Source: Lachnospiraceae bacterium
GTDB taxonomy: Bacteria > Bacillota_A > Clostridia > Lachnospirales > Lachnospiraceae
NCBI GenBank assembly: GCA_028694115.1
Contig: JAQUUB010000076.1
Span: 1 to 21,595, forward strand
Direction of reading: 5' to 3'
Length of the DNA: 21,595 nt
A program made the translations under genes and the position numbers. The number at the start of each line of letters is the position of its first letter. The first letter of the stretch is position 1. The notes beneath the pieces were generated by a model that did not search any database, was not told the origin of the DNA, and worked only from the letters and a program-made list of their open reading frames with translations. Below, piece after piece: positions 1-8,048 of this stretch.

Positions 1-456
1 GTAGTCTGCCTTCTCTATAAACTGTGTAAATTCTTCGCAATCTCCGGCTAGTTTGCTCCACGCTCTATTTGTATACCGCTCCTCACCACAACGTAAAAAG
101 CTTGCCATCAAAAGTTCTTCTGATTGGGTTGTATCTGACTGCTGGCAAAACTGCTTTGCTAGCTCTTGGAATTGAATCATATTATTAGAAATTATCTGGT
201 TATACTTTTGTTCTTCCTTTGTCAGACAGTTAACTGGCTCGGCTAAATCAGCTGTTTGACTTTGTGCTAGAGGGGCTTGTGTTTGGGATGGTTCTTGGGA
301 TGGTTGTAGATTGGTTGGGGCTGTTGTGGATTGAGTTGATTCTTCGGTACTGTTGGATGGAGTGGTCTTGGATGACGTGGTTTGATTATGTGTATACGCA
401 AAAATGCATGCGGATAGAACGATTAATGGTATAGATATCATAATGTACTTTTTCAT
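1..456 (-). CDS. Putative secreted lipoprotein, 3' end cut by window edge
   Basis: An open frame of 152 codons runs from an ATG at 456 to base 1 without a stop, so the C-terminus lies outside the window. An AAGGAG ribosome binding site (466-471) sits 9 bases before the ATG. The N-terminus is a short lipoprotein signal: MKKY, a hydrophobic stretch, then the lipobox LSAC with the acylated Cys at residue 17. Residues about 24-65 form a low-complexity Thr/Ser/Gln/Pro linker, as expected for a spacer across the cell wall. The remaining part is hydrophilic, probably helical, with several Cys (for example near NCLT, QFCQQ and RCGEE). I do not recognise the family, so function is unknown beyond a likely membrane-anchored extracellular protein. 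It shares strand with the polysaccharide operon but is separated from it by about 760 bases of mobile-element debris, so it is probably an independent unit. Confidence 0.8.
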   Translation of the reverse strand, partial: MKKYIMISIPLIVLSACIFAYTHNQTTSSKTTPSNSTEESTQSTTAPTNLQPSQEPSQTQAPLAQSQTADLAEPVNCLTKEEQKYNQIISNNMIQFQELAKQFCQQSDTTQSEELLMASFLRCGEERYTNRAWSKLAGDCEEFTQFIEKADY

Positions 457-563
457 GTTAATTCACTCCTTACGAGAGAGAAATTCTTACCAGAAACCGC
501 TTCATATAGGTTAGTGGTTTCGCGAATAGTTTTCCTCTAAAGACAAACGTGCAAACATTTCAT

Positions 564-601
564 GCTCGTTCATAATTTGTTCCTGGTGACAGGTGCCAAT
601 G
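564..601 (-). repeat. Degenerate repeat unit A
   Basis: Read on the minus strand the unit is CATTGGCACCTGTCA, a short spacer, then TATGAACGAGC. The same two blocks recur at 806-864 and 1125-1177 with different spacers. An 18-base stretch (565-582) is identical to 1126-1143. The ATG within the second block opens a 20-codon frame (511-573, beginning MNEHEMF) preceded by AGGA, but nothing supports that as a gene. Function unknown. Confidence 0.5.
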
Positions 602-610
602 AGTTGGAAG

Positions 611-631
611 ATAGCAATGCTTCCTTGCTAT
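611..631. other. Perfect inverted repeat (7-bp stem)
   Basis: ATAGCAA (611-617) and TTGCTAT (625-631) are perfect inverted copies around a 7-base loop. No T-run follows on either strand, so it does not look like an intrinsic terminator. It lies in non-coding debris nine bases from a second hairpin at 640-655. Confidence 0.4.
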
Positions 632-639
632 TAAATACT

Positions 640-655
640 GGATATGAAAATATCC
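640..655. other. Short hairpin with GAAA loop (plus-strand reading)
   Basis: GGATAT (640-645) and ATATCC (650-655) form a perfect 6-bp stem closed by GAAA when read on the plus strand. It has no adjacent T-run and no gene of clear function beside it. It may be a leftover structural element of the decayed mobile element. Confidence 0.35.
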
Positions 656-694
656 GCATCCTTTGTTATAGTGAAAATTTCCCTTCTATTATGA

Positions 695-832
695 AATAAT
701 TATACTAGGACTGAAATAATTAAACAAGATATTTTCATCCATTCTGTAAAGGATGGGTTTAGCGAAAATTTGTTCTATAAGCTAAAAGAACTGCCCGACA
801 GGCAAGCTCGTTCATACTTTCGTAATATCTGA
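695..832 (+). pseudogene. Possible sigma-factor-like fragment of an integrative element
   Basis: This is an open 45-codon stretch without a start codon. It begins just after a stop at 692-694 and ends in TGA at 830-832. It contains FSENLFYKLKELPDRQAR, which resembles the segment before the helix-turn-helix in small sigma-70-like proteins carried by conjugative elements. The resemblance is from memory and short, and homology, if real, breaks off at SYFRNI where repeat unit B begins. It lies directly upstream of, and on the same strand as, the integrase remnant, which fits an integrative element. It could also be chance coding-like sequence. Confidence 0.25.
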
Positions 833-864
833 TTGATTTTTTATAATGTTAACAGGTACCAATG
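806..864 (-). repeat. Degenerate repeat unit B
   Basis: On the minus strand the unit is CATTGGTACCTGTTA (850-864), about 33 bases of AT-rich spacer, then TATGAACGAGC (806-816). It matches units A and C in its two end blocks. It lies exactly between the sigma-like scrap and the integrase remnant, overlapping the end of one and the first codons of the other. Confidence 0.45.
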
Positions 865-1136
865 TGTATTTGCAACATTATCTGAACGTCTATCATAAAG
901 CAGGAGCAAAGGATAGGCCTCTGTTCTATACAGTTATCAAAGGCAATACCGATCGGATGTCTCCTGGAAATGTAGCAAGAACAAACAATAAATATGCTGA
1001 TATGATTCGTCCTGAGCATCATAATTTACCAAAACAGATTTATCCTCATATGTTTCGAAGAACACGTGATACAAACTTATATCAAGATGGTATTGAACTA
1101 GAACTTGATAACCGTATACATTGTTCTCGTTCATAA
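846..1136 (+). pseudogene. Truncated tyrosine-type recombinase (integrase)
   Basis: The 96-residue frame matches the inner catalytic domain of tyrosine site-specific recombinases common in Clostridia integrative elements. The segment LFYTVIKGNTDRMSPGNVAR is followed by the H-x-x-R box in HMFRRTRDTNLYQDG. Intact enzymes of this family are usually 300-400 residues. Missing here are the whole DNA-binding N-terminus with the first catalytic Arg, the second His (the LGH motif is degraded to DNRIHCSRS) and the tyrosine nucleophile. Homology stops at repeat unit C. It cannot be an active recombinase and is read as a relic of an integrative element once inserted next to the polysaccharide locus. It is the only recognisable gene piece on the plus strand. 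Confidence 0.85.
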
Positions 1137-1177
1137 TTTGTTCATTTTGTTCTTCCTTTAGACATCGTGACAGGTAC
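1125..1177 (-). repeat. Degenerate repeat unit C
   Basis: On the minus strand GTACCTGTCA (1168-1177) is followed after about 24 bases by GAACAAATTATGAACGAG (1126-1143), the latter identical to unit A. It coincides with the point where integrase homology ends. A 65-codon antisense frame starting at its ATG (937-1134) is only the shadow of the integrase remnant. Confidence 0.45.
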
Positions 1178-1215
1178 GGTTATTTTCAGAGAAGAATTGG
1201 AGTATTCTAAATGCG

Positions 1216-2739
1216 TTAGCGTTTGAAAATAATTCTTGCTTTATCTAAGAGAAATCCATATTCTTCTTTCTTCCGAATATGTATAACAATAAATAAGATA
1301 TTGGGAACAAACACACAAATAATTCCTTTGATAATAATCCCAAGGAATCCATCAATAACTACTAATTGGCAAAGTAAATAACTAACTACCCATATTAAAA
1401 CTGTCACACACAAAAAATGAATTTGTAAAATTAGATATCTCAAACAACTTTTTTTGAACATTTTATTAAAAATAACATATGTCTCCCAAGGGAAATAAAC
1501 AAGAACCATACTCATTATTGTTGAAATAAAAATACCATTAATGCCTATGACTTTTACTAGGATTATATTTGCAGTCAAATTCAAAACTGCCCCCACATAT
1601 GGCTTTAATAGATCTTCATTCCACATTCCAGCAGCATCTTTAAAATATAAGCCAGTGGTTCTAAACTGCCACGTATAATAATAAATTATGATCAATATTA
1701 TCGAAGAATAATCCAATAACATTCCCGATCCCATCCAAAATTCCATAAATGGCTGGATCAAACACAGCAAACACGTACTACACCATGTCACTAGCCAACT
1801 TATCATAAAGTTTATATTTTTAAACAGTTTATAATTTTCTTCTATTGAACATGTAATTAATTTATTCCCAATTCCCGCAAGCATACCATTGAATAGTATT
1901 GCTGTAATGCTGACTACAGAAAAAACTATATAATAGTAATTACTATATATAGCAAGAATTCCCAATCCCAAAAAAGATGAAATAACTAAGCTATCAGTCG
2001 AGGCAATAACCGTTTGTCCTATCTTATGTCCTAACAAAGCCCCTGTTTTCTTATATATTTCTTTTTTTATTTCTAACGTAACTTTTCCAAATGGTTTGTA
2101 TTCAGGATATATCTTATTTGTAGTTATATTAATCAATACATTGTTTAGTAGAGTAAACAACGGTTTCATAATAATATAACAATAGTAGTCTTTAAAGATT
2201 AAAAGTATTACTATTTGGATTCCATTTAATACTAATGTACAAATTGAATTAACATTACTTATTATATCTGCTCTTTGATGCGCTTGTAATAAAGACGATT
2301 TATATGCAAACAAAAAATAAGAAAAAACTGTATCAATAAGGAAAATGACGTAGATTAATTTTACATTAATAAATTCAATATCTCCGGCAATTAAATATTG
2401 TAAAAAAGGAAGCAGTAATAATCCAACTACTAATATAACAATTCCAATTATCCTGTATATCTTTTTGTACATATTTAACAAAGCATTAATAACACTTGAG
2501 TTTTGATCAGCTATAGGCCTATACATATGATAAACCATAGCTTGACCTACACCTAATTCTGCAAGGCTCAAAACGTTAAGTATAGATGTAAATAAGTTAT
2601 TTAACCCAAGATACTCTTTTCCAAGGACATTAATAATGATTGTCCTCATGAAAAAAGGTATTAAAATTACTACTAATTTGTTCAAAAAACCAAATATGAA
2701 ATTTCTTATTGAATTCTTTGTTCTAGCAAATTGTATCAC
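1216..2739 (-). CDS. Wzx-type polysaccharide flippase (MATE/PST-like)
   Basis: This 507-residue integral membrane protein would flip the lipid-linked repeat unit across the cytoplasmic membrane for Wzy polymerisation. Nearly the whole length alternates hydrophobic helices with short charged loops, consistent with 12-14 membrane segments. The N-terminus shows the usual signature of low-GC Gram-positive Wzx proteins: RNFIFGFLNKLV, then FFMRTIIINVLGKEYLGL and SLAELGVGQAMVYHMYRPIA. Length is typical (450-510). The start is a GTG, with GGGGG about 10-15 bases upstream. The gap to the acyltransferase stop is 24 bases. It is the last gene of the operon. I see no convincing terminator hairpin after its TAA, and the debris region follows at once. 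Confidence 0.9.
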   Translation of the reverse strand: MIQFARTKNSIRNFIFGFLNKLVVILIPFFMRTIIINVLGKEYLGLNNLFTSILNVLSLAELGVGQAMVYHMYRPIADQNSSVINALLNMYKKIYRIIGIVILVVGLLLLPFLQYLIAGDIEFINVKLIYVIFLIDTVFSYFLFAYKSSLLQAHQRADIISNVNSICTLVLNGIQIVILLIFKDYYCYIIMKPLFTLLNNVLINITTNKIYPEYKPFGKVTLEIKKEIYKKTGALLGHKIGQTVIASTDSLVISSFLGLGILAIYSNYYYIVFSVVSITAILFNGMLAGIGNKLITCSIEENYKLFKNINFMISWLVTWCSTCLLCLIQPFMEFWMGSGMLLDYSSIILIIIYYYTWQFRTTGLYFKDAAGMWNEDLLKPYVGAVLNLTANIILVKVIGINGIFISTIMSMVLVYFPWETYVIFNKMFKKSCLRYLILQIHFLCVTVLIWVVSYLLCQLVVIDGFLGIIIKGIICVFVPNILFIVIHIRKKEEYGFLLDKARIIFKR

Positions 2740-2763
2740 TTTCCAAATACCCCCACTCTAACC

Positions 2764-3423
2764 TTATCTGATATCACTGTCACTTATTAATGCCTCCGCC
2801 CACATCAAAGGATTACTAATCAATGTATAGTACTTAAGTAGTTGGTCTGGAGTCTTTTCCCACCATCTAGATTTTTCCAGTAAATTTATGGTATCATCAT
2901 CAAATCGATACTTAATCTCCTTTGCAGGGTTCCCACCAACAATTGCATATGGAGGTACGTCTTTTGTCACAACTGCACCCGCAGCAATAACAGAACCATT
3001 CCCTATTTTTGAGCACCCATTGGTTATGGTAACGTTATAGCCACACCAGACATCATTTCCTATATCTAACTCCTTTCGTTCAACATCCTGAACATCATAC
3101 CCAAAGGACTTACTATAGAAATAAGGCGATGTAGAACCAAAGTGCATCGGATGGTTAGCACCAAAATAATGAATATTGCTGGCAAAAGAACAGTATCTTC
3201 CAATTCTCACTTTTCCACCCAAGTTAAAGTCAGTAGAAAAACACCCCCCATAAGAATACATCCCAACCTCGACATGATACTTTTCTTTTATGTAATGCCT
3301 AAGAAATTTAGATTCTTTCATTCCATTTTCTTCTGCGATAATCTTATTCCAAAAATACTTCTTACCCAAATATGGAATTTTTATTAATTTGGATTTTATT
3401 CTATAATCCACCTTATTGCACAC
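2764..3423 (-). CDS. CatB-like hexapeptide-repeat acyltransferase
   Basis: This protein of up to 219 residues belongs to the left-handed beta-helix acyltransferases of the CatB/xenobiotic type. Such enzymes use acetyl-CoA (or another acyl-CoA) and in polysaccharide loci usually O- or N-acylate a sugar. Visible features are hexapeptide turns (VRIGRYCSFASN, LDIGNDVWCGYNVTI, IGNGSVIAAGAVVTKDVPPYAIVGGNPAKEI), the FGANHPMHFGSTSP loop carrying the likely catalytic His, and a C-terminal WWEKTPDQL helix. The GTG at 3423 abuts the G-run that could serve as ribosome binding site, so a GTG four codons later (3411) may be the real start. It stops 24 bases before the flippase and begins 8 bases after the FrhB-like gene. 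The acceptor sugar cannot be deduced. Confidence 0.85.
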   Translation of the reverse strand: MCNKVDYRIKSKLIKIPYLGKKYFWNKIIAEENGMKESKFLRHYIKEKYHVEVGMYSYGGCFSTDFNLGGKVRIGRYCSFASNIHYFGANHPMHFGSTSPYFYSKSFGYDVQDVERKELDIGNDVWCGYNVTITNGCSKIGNGSVIAAGAVVTKDVPPYAIVGGNPAKEIKYRFDDDTINLLEKSRWWEKTPDQLLKYYTLISNPLMWAEALISDSDIR

Positions 3424-3431
3424 CCCCCAAT

Positions 3432-4601
3432 TTATATATTGTTTTTACGAATCCTATCTACAGTCCCTTTAAACGACTTTAATTGATATAAAATATCAGA
3501 GTATTTTGATGCGGATATTAGAGTCCTGCACGAATAACTCGGAATATCAAGACCAAATAGTTTAAGTGCTATTAGTCTAGACAACATGGTCGAACGCCTA
3601 CTTCTGTGATTAGGTTGAGCATAAATCAATTCTTCTTCTATTTTAGAATATGTCTCCAGATGTATTATTCCGTCATCTCTTAATTGTTTTATTAAATCAT
3701 CTCCAACATCAGTCCAGGAAAAAACAGCATTTATGCCATCTGAATTTGAAAAATCAGGTTTATTATCAACAGTTAAATTCCAAAAGTCACCGCATGATAT
3801 ATCAGAAGCCTCGCCAATACTATCAAAGCAGAACTTACAACACTTTCTTATATCTCGCCCTAAAAAATTCATCCAGGAACTGTTATAATCCAATTGATAT
3901 TCTTTTCCATTGATATCAGTAGCTTTAGTAAAACCGGGCCACCCATCGCCTCGATAGTTTAATGACATGCACTCATTTATATTGCACCCCATCTTTTCTA
4001 GCAATTTTTTGTTTGCCTCATCACTAGGAACACCTGCACAAAAAAAAGAAAAAAAATACTTAATTTCATTTTTAAGATATCCATACTCTTTTATATAATT
4101 TCTAAGAGCAATAATATCGCATGGTTTACCGACAAAAGCATACTTTTTCCCTGTCACCACTAATTTGTTTAAATGTCTAAGAGGGTTTGAAGATGCATAT
4201 CTAGAACCAGAACAATTTACTATTTGTACCATACTGGTACTACACGTTGTAACGTTTTGCATTGGATTATTTCTATCATAAGTTGTTTGGATTACTCCAT
4301 CAATTAATTTATTCTTTAAAAGATATATGCATATCTCTGTTAATACCCCACCACTTGACGCTTTCGTACGGATATATTCATCGTTTGAATATCCTTTATA
4401 TAACATGTGGTAGTTGCCCCATATAGAATTTAATTTAGTGGTATCTCTCTTTTTTGTGAATGGACATATCTTTTTCGCAAATGTCTCTAATTCATCATTA
4501 TATTCTTCAGGGTAAAGATAGCCCTTCGAATCTTTATCCAATTTGCAAAGCTGAAAATTTTCACATAATCCACAACCTGTGCAATACTCTTTTTTTTCCA
4601 T
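3432..4601 (-). CDS. FrhB-like iron-sulfur protein of polysaccharide loci
   Basis: About 389 residues are similar to the beta subunit of coenzyme F420 hydrogenase/dehydrogenase (FrhB family), members of which recur in polysaccharide clusters with unproven roles. The N-terminus has the ferredoxin-like pattern C7-x2-C10-x2-C13 plus C19. Further in are SSGGV and GKPCDIIALRNY, and FFCAGVPS. Near the C-terminus is a second Cys group, KCCKFCFDSIGEASDISCGDFW, as in the family. I chose the ATG at 4601, before MEKKEYCTGCG, because longer frames (to 4706) only overlap the upstream pyruvyl transferase gene and add 35 residues unlike the family. This start leaves 4 bases after the upstream TAA, although its ribosome binding site is weak. 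An Fe-S/flavin redox activity on a sugar or pyruvyl intermediate is inference. Confidence 0.8.
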   Translation of the reverse strand: MEKKEYCTGCGLCENFQLCKLDKDSKGYLYPEEYNDELETFAKKICPFTKKRDTTKLNSIWGNYHMLYKGYSNDEYIRTKASSGGVLTEICIYLLKNKLIDGVIQTTYDRNNPMQNVTTCSTSMVQIVNCSGSRYASSNPLRHLNKLVVTGKKYAFVGKPCDIIALRNYIKEYGYLKNEIKYFFSFFCAGVPSDEANKKLLEKMGCNINECMSLNYRGDGWPGFTKATDINGKEYQLDYNSSWMNFLGRDIRKCCKFCFDSIGEASDISCGDFWNLTVDNKPDFSNSDGINAVFSWTDVGDDLIKQLRDDGIIHLETYSKIEEELIYAQPNHRSRRSTMLSRLIALKLFGLDIPSYSCRTLISASKYSDILYQLKSFKGTVDRIRKNNI

Positions 4602-4605
4602 AATA

Positions 4606-5745
4606 TTATTCACTACCCAACAATAATTTTCTAATCTTATTTTCAAAAACATTTTCAAGTTCGGCGATTCTCGCAAGCGCGAGTTTTTGCTGAGATTTAA
4701 CCGCATCTATATTAGATACGTATTCCACTATTTTATTTATAGCCGTTTTGTTCGATTCTTTTTTTGCATTTATTACATATGGATAACTTACACTATTATA
4801 CAACCCATCACATTTTCTGCTGTATGAAATAGGTATCGTAGGTACTCCAGAAGAAAAACCTGCAACCGTAGAATGCATCCTTGCCCCAATAAACAAATTC
4901 ATGTTATATATATAACTTTTTGCATCGATAGGATTGTTGAAAGCTGGTGCTAAAATAAGGCTAAACTCTTCAGCTAGTTTTTTGCATATTTCAACATCAT
5001 CATCATGATTTAATTGATCTGTTGCAATAACATGCGGGATTAAATGAATTTCATAATCCATACTTTGAAACAAACATATTACATCTTTCACAAATTCTTT
5101 ATAATCAATAGTCAGACCAAATTGATTATCTTTCGTGAATCCGCCAATCCAGAGTAATCCTGAAACATTAAGTCCAACTTTTTTTATATTGCTAAAGGAA
5201 TAGTTTTCTGTATTATATGGCAGGAGAAATGCTAAATCTGTTACTGTTACCGGGGTCGCCTTACTTATTTCCTTAACATAATTTGAAGACAACTGATCTC
5301 TAGTAAATACAAGCGTACATTTGTTTAGTATATTGATCGCACGCTTTTTTATACTTCTGTCACTGAACGGTCCTATTGTTTGTGGTGCTAATATTAGCGG
5401 AATTCTCATTTTCAAAACCAATTCTTTAAAAAAAGTAGTTTTCTTAACAAATTGGAGACTGTAAATATCGGAAAAATTATCACCAAACGTACAATCAAAA
5501 ACGTAATCACATTTCTTTAATGCTTTTATCGCTGAAAATGTGAAATCTCTTTTGGAAAACTCAACTCCATAAATATTAATACCTGGAAACGACTCTTTGA
5601 TGTATCCAACATCTTTCCCCCATAAATTAATAATGGTCAAATCCTTTTTGTAGACTTTATTAAGCTCATATATAAAAGAATAAGTTAAAGCCTCACAGCC
5701 CTTGTTGCTATCAGAAAAAGGGAATCCCAATAGTCCTATAATCAT
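4606..5745 (-). CDS. Polysaccharide pyruvyl transferase family protein (CsaB/WcaK-like)
   Basis: This 379-residue protein belongs to the family that moves pyruvate from phosphoenolpyruvate to a sugar hydroxyl, forming a ketal and adding negative charge. Seen are the N-terminal Rossmann-like start with the NKGCEALTYSF motif, DCTFGDNFSD near residue 85, APQTIGPFSD, FTRDQLSSNYV, and the C-terminal nucleotide-binding part with GARMHSTVAGFSSGVPTIPI. Length is normal for the family. The ATG overlaps the stop of the upstream WbsX gene as ATGA, so the two are probably translationally coupled, with AGGTG as ribosome binding site. Its place beside the FrhB-like gene suggests they modify the same residue. 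Some members of this family are not proven pyruvyl transferases, so the substrate is open. Confidence 0.85.
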   Translation of the reverse strand: MIIGLLGFPFSDSNKGCEALTYSFIYELNKVYKKDLTIINLWGKDVGYIKESFPGINIYGVEFSKRDFTFSAIKALKKCDYVFDCTFGDNFSDIYSLQFVKKTTFFKELVLKMRIPLILAPQTIGPFSDRSIKKRAINILNKCTLVFTRDQLSSNYVKEISKATPVTVTDLAFLLPYNTENYSFSNIKKVGLNVSGLLWIGGFTKDNQFGLTIDYKEFVKDVICLFQSMDYEIHLIPHVIATDQLNHDDDVEICKKLAEEFSLILAPAFNNPIDAKSYIYNMNLFIGARMHSTVAGFSSGVPTIPISYSRKCDGLYNSVSYPYVINAKKESNKTAINKIVEYVSNIDAVKSQQKLALARIAELENVFENKIRKLLLGSE

Positions 5746-6851
5746 ATTTTTTCACCTACTTCTTCTATGGTTTCTCGTATAGCCTCTAGAAAACCATATT
5801 TATATTTCTCATCAGGTTCTAAATACATGCCCTCTGCCCATTCATTCCAGGCATTGATAAAAAGGTATTCTTTATCTTCTGCGATACTTTTTATATATAG
5901 TTTTTTAAATCCTGTTTTAAAATTTTCTGGATTCACATCGACCATTACTTGGCCATTTTTCCCATGTCTTGCAGTATTGTCCCAACCAGTTGATATTCCA
6001 TAAAAAACCTCTTTATTATTAGATGAATAATCTGTAGCATTTTCAGATGTTTCTTTTTCAATTATTAATTTATAATCATATCTTGAAAACATGCTTTTGT
6101 CCAACAATTTAATCTTAATCTTTAGTATTGCCTTATACAATTTCAACATTATCCCTCTGTCTGGGCGTTTATATTTGATCCTTGAAATATTTGGTTGTCT
6201 AATTACACCAGCGCTTGCATTTTTTCCAAAGATCATTTCTGTATCAGAATTTATACTTTCTATAATATAAACCCCGTCAAAACCATCTTTGATTGCGAGA
6301 TTATTCCAAGTATCTATCATCTCGTTATAGCATGGGATATCCTTTGGAATATAAATTCCTATTAATGGTCTGTTGTTATGACAAATATACCTGTCATCCA
6401 AAAAGAATTGTCTCATATATGTATAATGCTCTATCCAGTCTTCTTTTTGGCCATACGTCTGTTTCATCAATTCATGTTTCTTGCCATCAACCGCTTTATA
6501 CCATGTATGATTTGCCCAGAAAAAGAAGAACCTTTGTCTAATATCTTTATTTACTAACAAATTTTCTGCCGGTTTTTCTAAAAACATTTTCCCTTTAAAC
6601 CAATAATGGTAATACGCAAAGCCATGAACTCCATATTCTTTTGCAATATCAGTCTGCCATTTAACAGTATCTTTATCCATCAAATTATAATAATTTCTAT
6701 TCATTGGAACAAACGGCTGATAGTGCCCTTCAAATAAAGAGATTGCTTTTTTTACATTCGTCCATTCTGTAAAATTTTTCCCCCACCATTCATCATTTTC
6801 TTTAACCCTGTGAAACTGGGGAAGATAATATGCAATAATCTTTGTGCGCAT
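5742..6851 (-). CDS. WbsX-family (GH99-like) glycan biosynthesis protein
   Basis: This 369-residue cytoplasmic protein belongs to the WbsX family found in O-antigen and capsule clusters, often annotated as glycosyltransferase but related in fold to glycoside hydrolase family 99. Signature segments are IIAYYLPQFHRVKENDEWWG and NFTEWTNVKKA at the N-terminus, HGFAYYHYWFKGK near residue 95, FFFWANHTWY, and FINAWNEWAEGMYLEPD at the C-terminus. These hold the conserved aromatic and acidic residues expected of the family. GGAGG lies 11 bases before the ATG. The 45-base gap to the polymerase gene holds nothing else notable. It is coupled to the pyruvyl transferase by a 4-base overlap. Whether it transfers or trims a sugar in the repeat unit is not known. 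Confidence 0.85.
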   Translation of the reverse strand: MRTKIIAYYLPQFHRVKENDEWWGKNFTEWTNVKKAISLFEGHYQPFVPMNRNYYNLMDKDTVKWQTDIAKEYGVHGFAYYHYWFKGKMFLEKPAENLLVNKDIRQRFFFFWANHTWYKAVDGKKHELMKQTYGQKEDWIEHYTYMRQFFLDDRYICHNNRPLIGIYIPKDIPCYNEMIDTWNNLAIKDGFDGVYIIESINSDTEMIFGKNASAGVIRQPNISRIKYKRPDRGIMLKLYKAILKIKIKLLDKSMFSRYDYKLIIEKETSENATDYSSNNKEVFYGISTGWDNTARHGKNGQVMVDVNPENFKTGFKKLYIKSIAEDKEYLFINAWNEWAEGMYLEPDEKYKYGFLEAIRETIEEVGEKI

Positions 6852-6896
6852 TTCTTAAATTACCTCCATTCTTTATTCACTGATGAATCGCTTTAC

Positions 6897-8012
6897 TTAT
6901 AGCCAAATTTTAAAAGGCAAAGAATTAAATCTATTTGAAATAAGAATGACAGAAAACTGATAGATAGAATATACTATCAAAAAGAGTTCATTTCTTGTCA
7001 TTTTTTTAATCAATATCTTTTTACCCTTTTTATGAAAACTTGCCAAACCAAGATAAAAAGAGAAATTAAAGTATAATCCTATTCTTGCAGCATGGTCTAG
7101 CTTATAAGAAGCAAAATGGAAGAAAATCTGAGCTAACATAGACTTATCTAATAGAGACATCGTAAACTCATCTTTTCCATTTCTAATTTTTTTTCTATTA
7201 TACAGATATAAAACATATATAAATGTTTGAAGAAGACTGCCAATTGTAAATATAGATTCTCCCGCAACCAGTTGGTATGTACTTGCATAGCTCTTAAAAA
7301 ATGGGATTATTGAATACACCTTATTTATCAACCCATCCGATAGTAATAGAACAAATATAGGCCATGTATACATTAATACTTTTTTTGCAGTCGACATAGC
7401 CTTAGATGGTTGAAGCCAGTAATACAAGATAATTGAAACAAAAGCTGTCTTATGAAAAAGTGTAGCAATACATACAAACAATATGTATTTAGCAAGTTTT
7501 TTCTCTTTTATATATTTAATTGCAAAAAATACAATTGCTATCGCTAAAGATTGTCTAAAAATGTTATATGTCCTTAAATAAAATGACATAAGATAAATGA
7601 ACAAGAAAAGTGATGGGCTTATGTACTCTCTATGATACCAAATACCTTTGATAATAAAAAACTGGGTAAGCAGCGCATAAGTAGCAAAAATGAGCATAGG
7701 TGCATTTTTAAAAACAAAGCTCATAATAATAAAGGAATATTCTACATCGTGAACAGCTTTTGCCGCTATTATTGATGAAAATGATTGAAAATACTCACTC
7801 AACTTCAAGTATGCCAAATAATCATTTCCTACATCATATCTTGTAGCTGCTGGAACTGAGATAATTAAAAATACTAATACTAAATAAATTTTCTTTCTTT
7901 GATGACTAGCAACAATATCAGCTAAATACATGAAGTATGTAGCAAAAACAACGATTCCTATATAAATAAGGATTGATCCTATGTTGGAAAACTCAAGATA
8001 TGGATAATTCAA
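6897..8012 (-). CDS. EpsG/Wzy-family polysaccharide polymerase
   Basis: This 371-residue polytopic membrane protein would polymerise lipid-linked repeat units on the outer face of the membrane. It has about ten hydrophobic segments and family features: SVPAATRYDVGNDYLAYL near residue 55, YNIFRQSLAIAIVFFAIKYI, and LFHKTAFVSI. It is in the EpsG group typical of Firmicutes. The start is uncertain. An in-frame TTG at 8012 has AAAGGA 8 bases upstream and is preferred; an earlier TTG at 8039 would add nine residues (LYHKKGNSV) with a poorly spaced binding site. The gene follows the upstream glycosyltransferase by 36 bases (or 9 with the longer start). Its divergent, AT-rich sequence is usual for polymerases. 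Confidence 0.88.
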   Translation of the reverse strand: MNYPYLEFSNIGSILIYIGIVVFATYFMYLADIVASHQRKKIYLVLVFLIISVPAATRYDVGNDYLAYLKLSEYFQSFSSIIAAKAVHDVEYSFIIMSFVFKNAPMLIFATYALLTQFFIIKGIWYHREYISPSLFLFIYLMSFYLRTYNIFRQSLAIAIVFFAIKYIKEKKLAKYILFVCIATLFHKTAFVSIILYYWLQPSKAMSTAKKVLMYTWPIFVLLLSDGLINKVYSIIPFFKSYASTYQLVAGESIFTIGSLLQTFIYVLYLYNRKKIRNGKDEFTMSLLDKSMLAQIFFHFASYKLDHAARIGLYFNFSFYLGLASFHKKGKKILIKKMTRNELFLIVYSIYQFSVILISNRFNSLPFKIWL

Positions 8013-8048
8013 GACACTGTTTCCTTTCTTATGATACAAGAATGCACG

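Noticed and set aside
937..1134. A 65-residue minus-strand frame starting at repeat unit C
   Set aside because: It is antisense to recognisable integrase sequence, which accounts for the open frame.
457..1215. An invertible (phase-variable) switch region
   Set aside because: The long repeats found are in direct, not inverted, orientation and the only recombinase is a dead fragment.
1140..1215. An intrinsic terminator after the flippase gene
   Set aside because: Only a weak 5-bp stem (AGAAT/ATTCT) is present, with no T-run on the minus strand.
4602..4706. A 35-residue N-terminal extension of the FrhB-like protein
   Set aside because: It overlaps the coding end of the pyruvyl transferase in another frame and has no ferredoxin-like content. 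The family begins just before the CxxCxxC motif, at the ATG at 4601.
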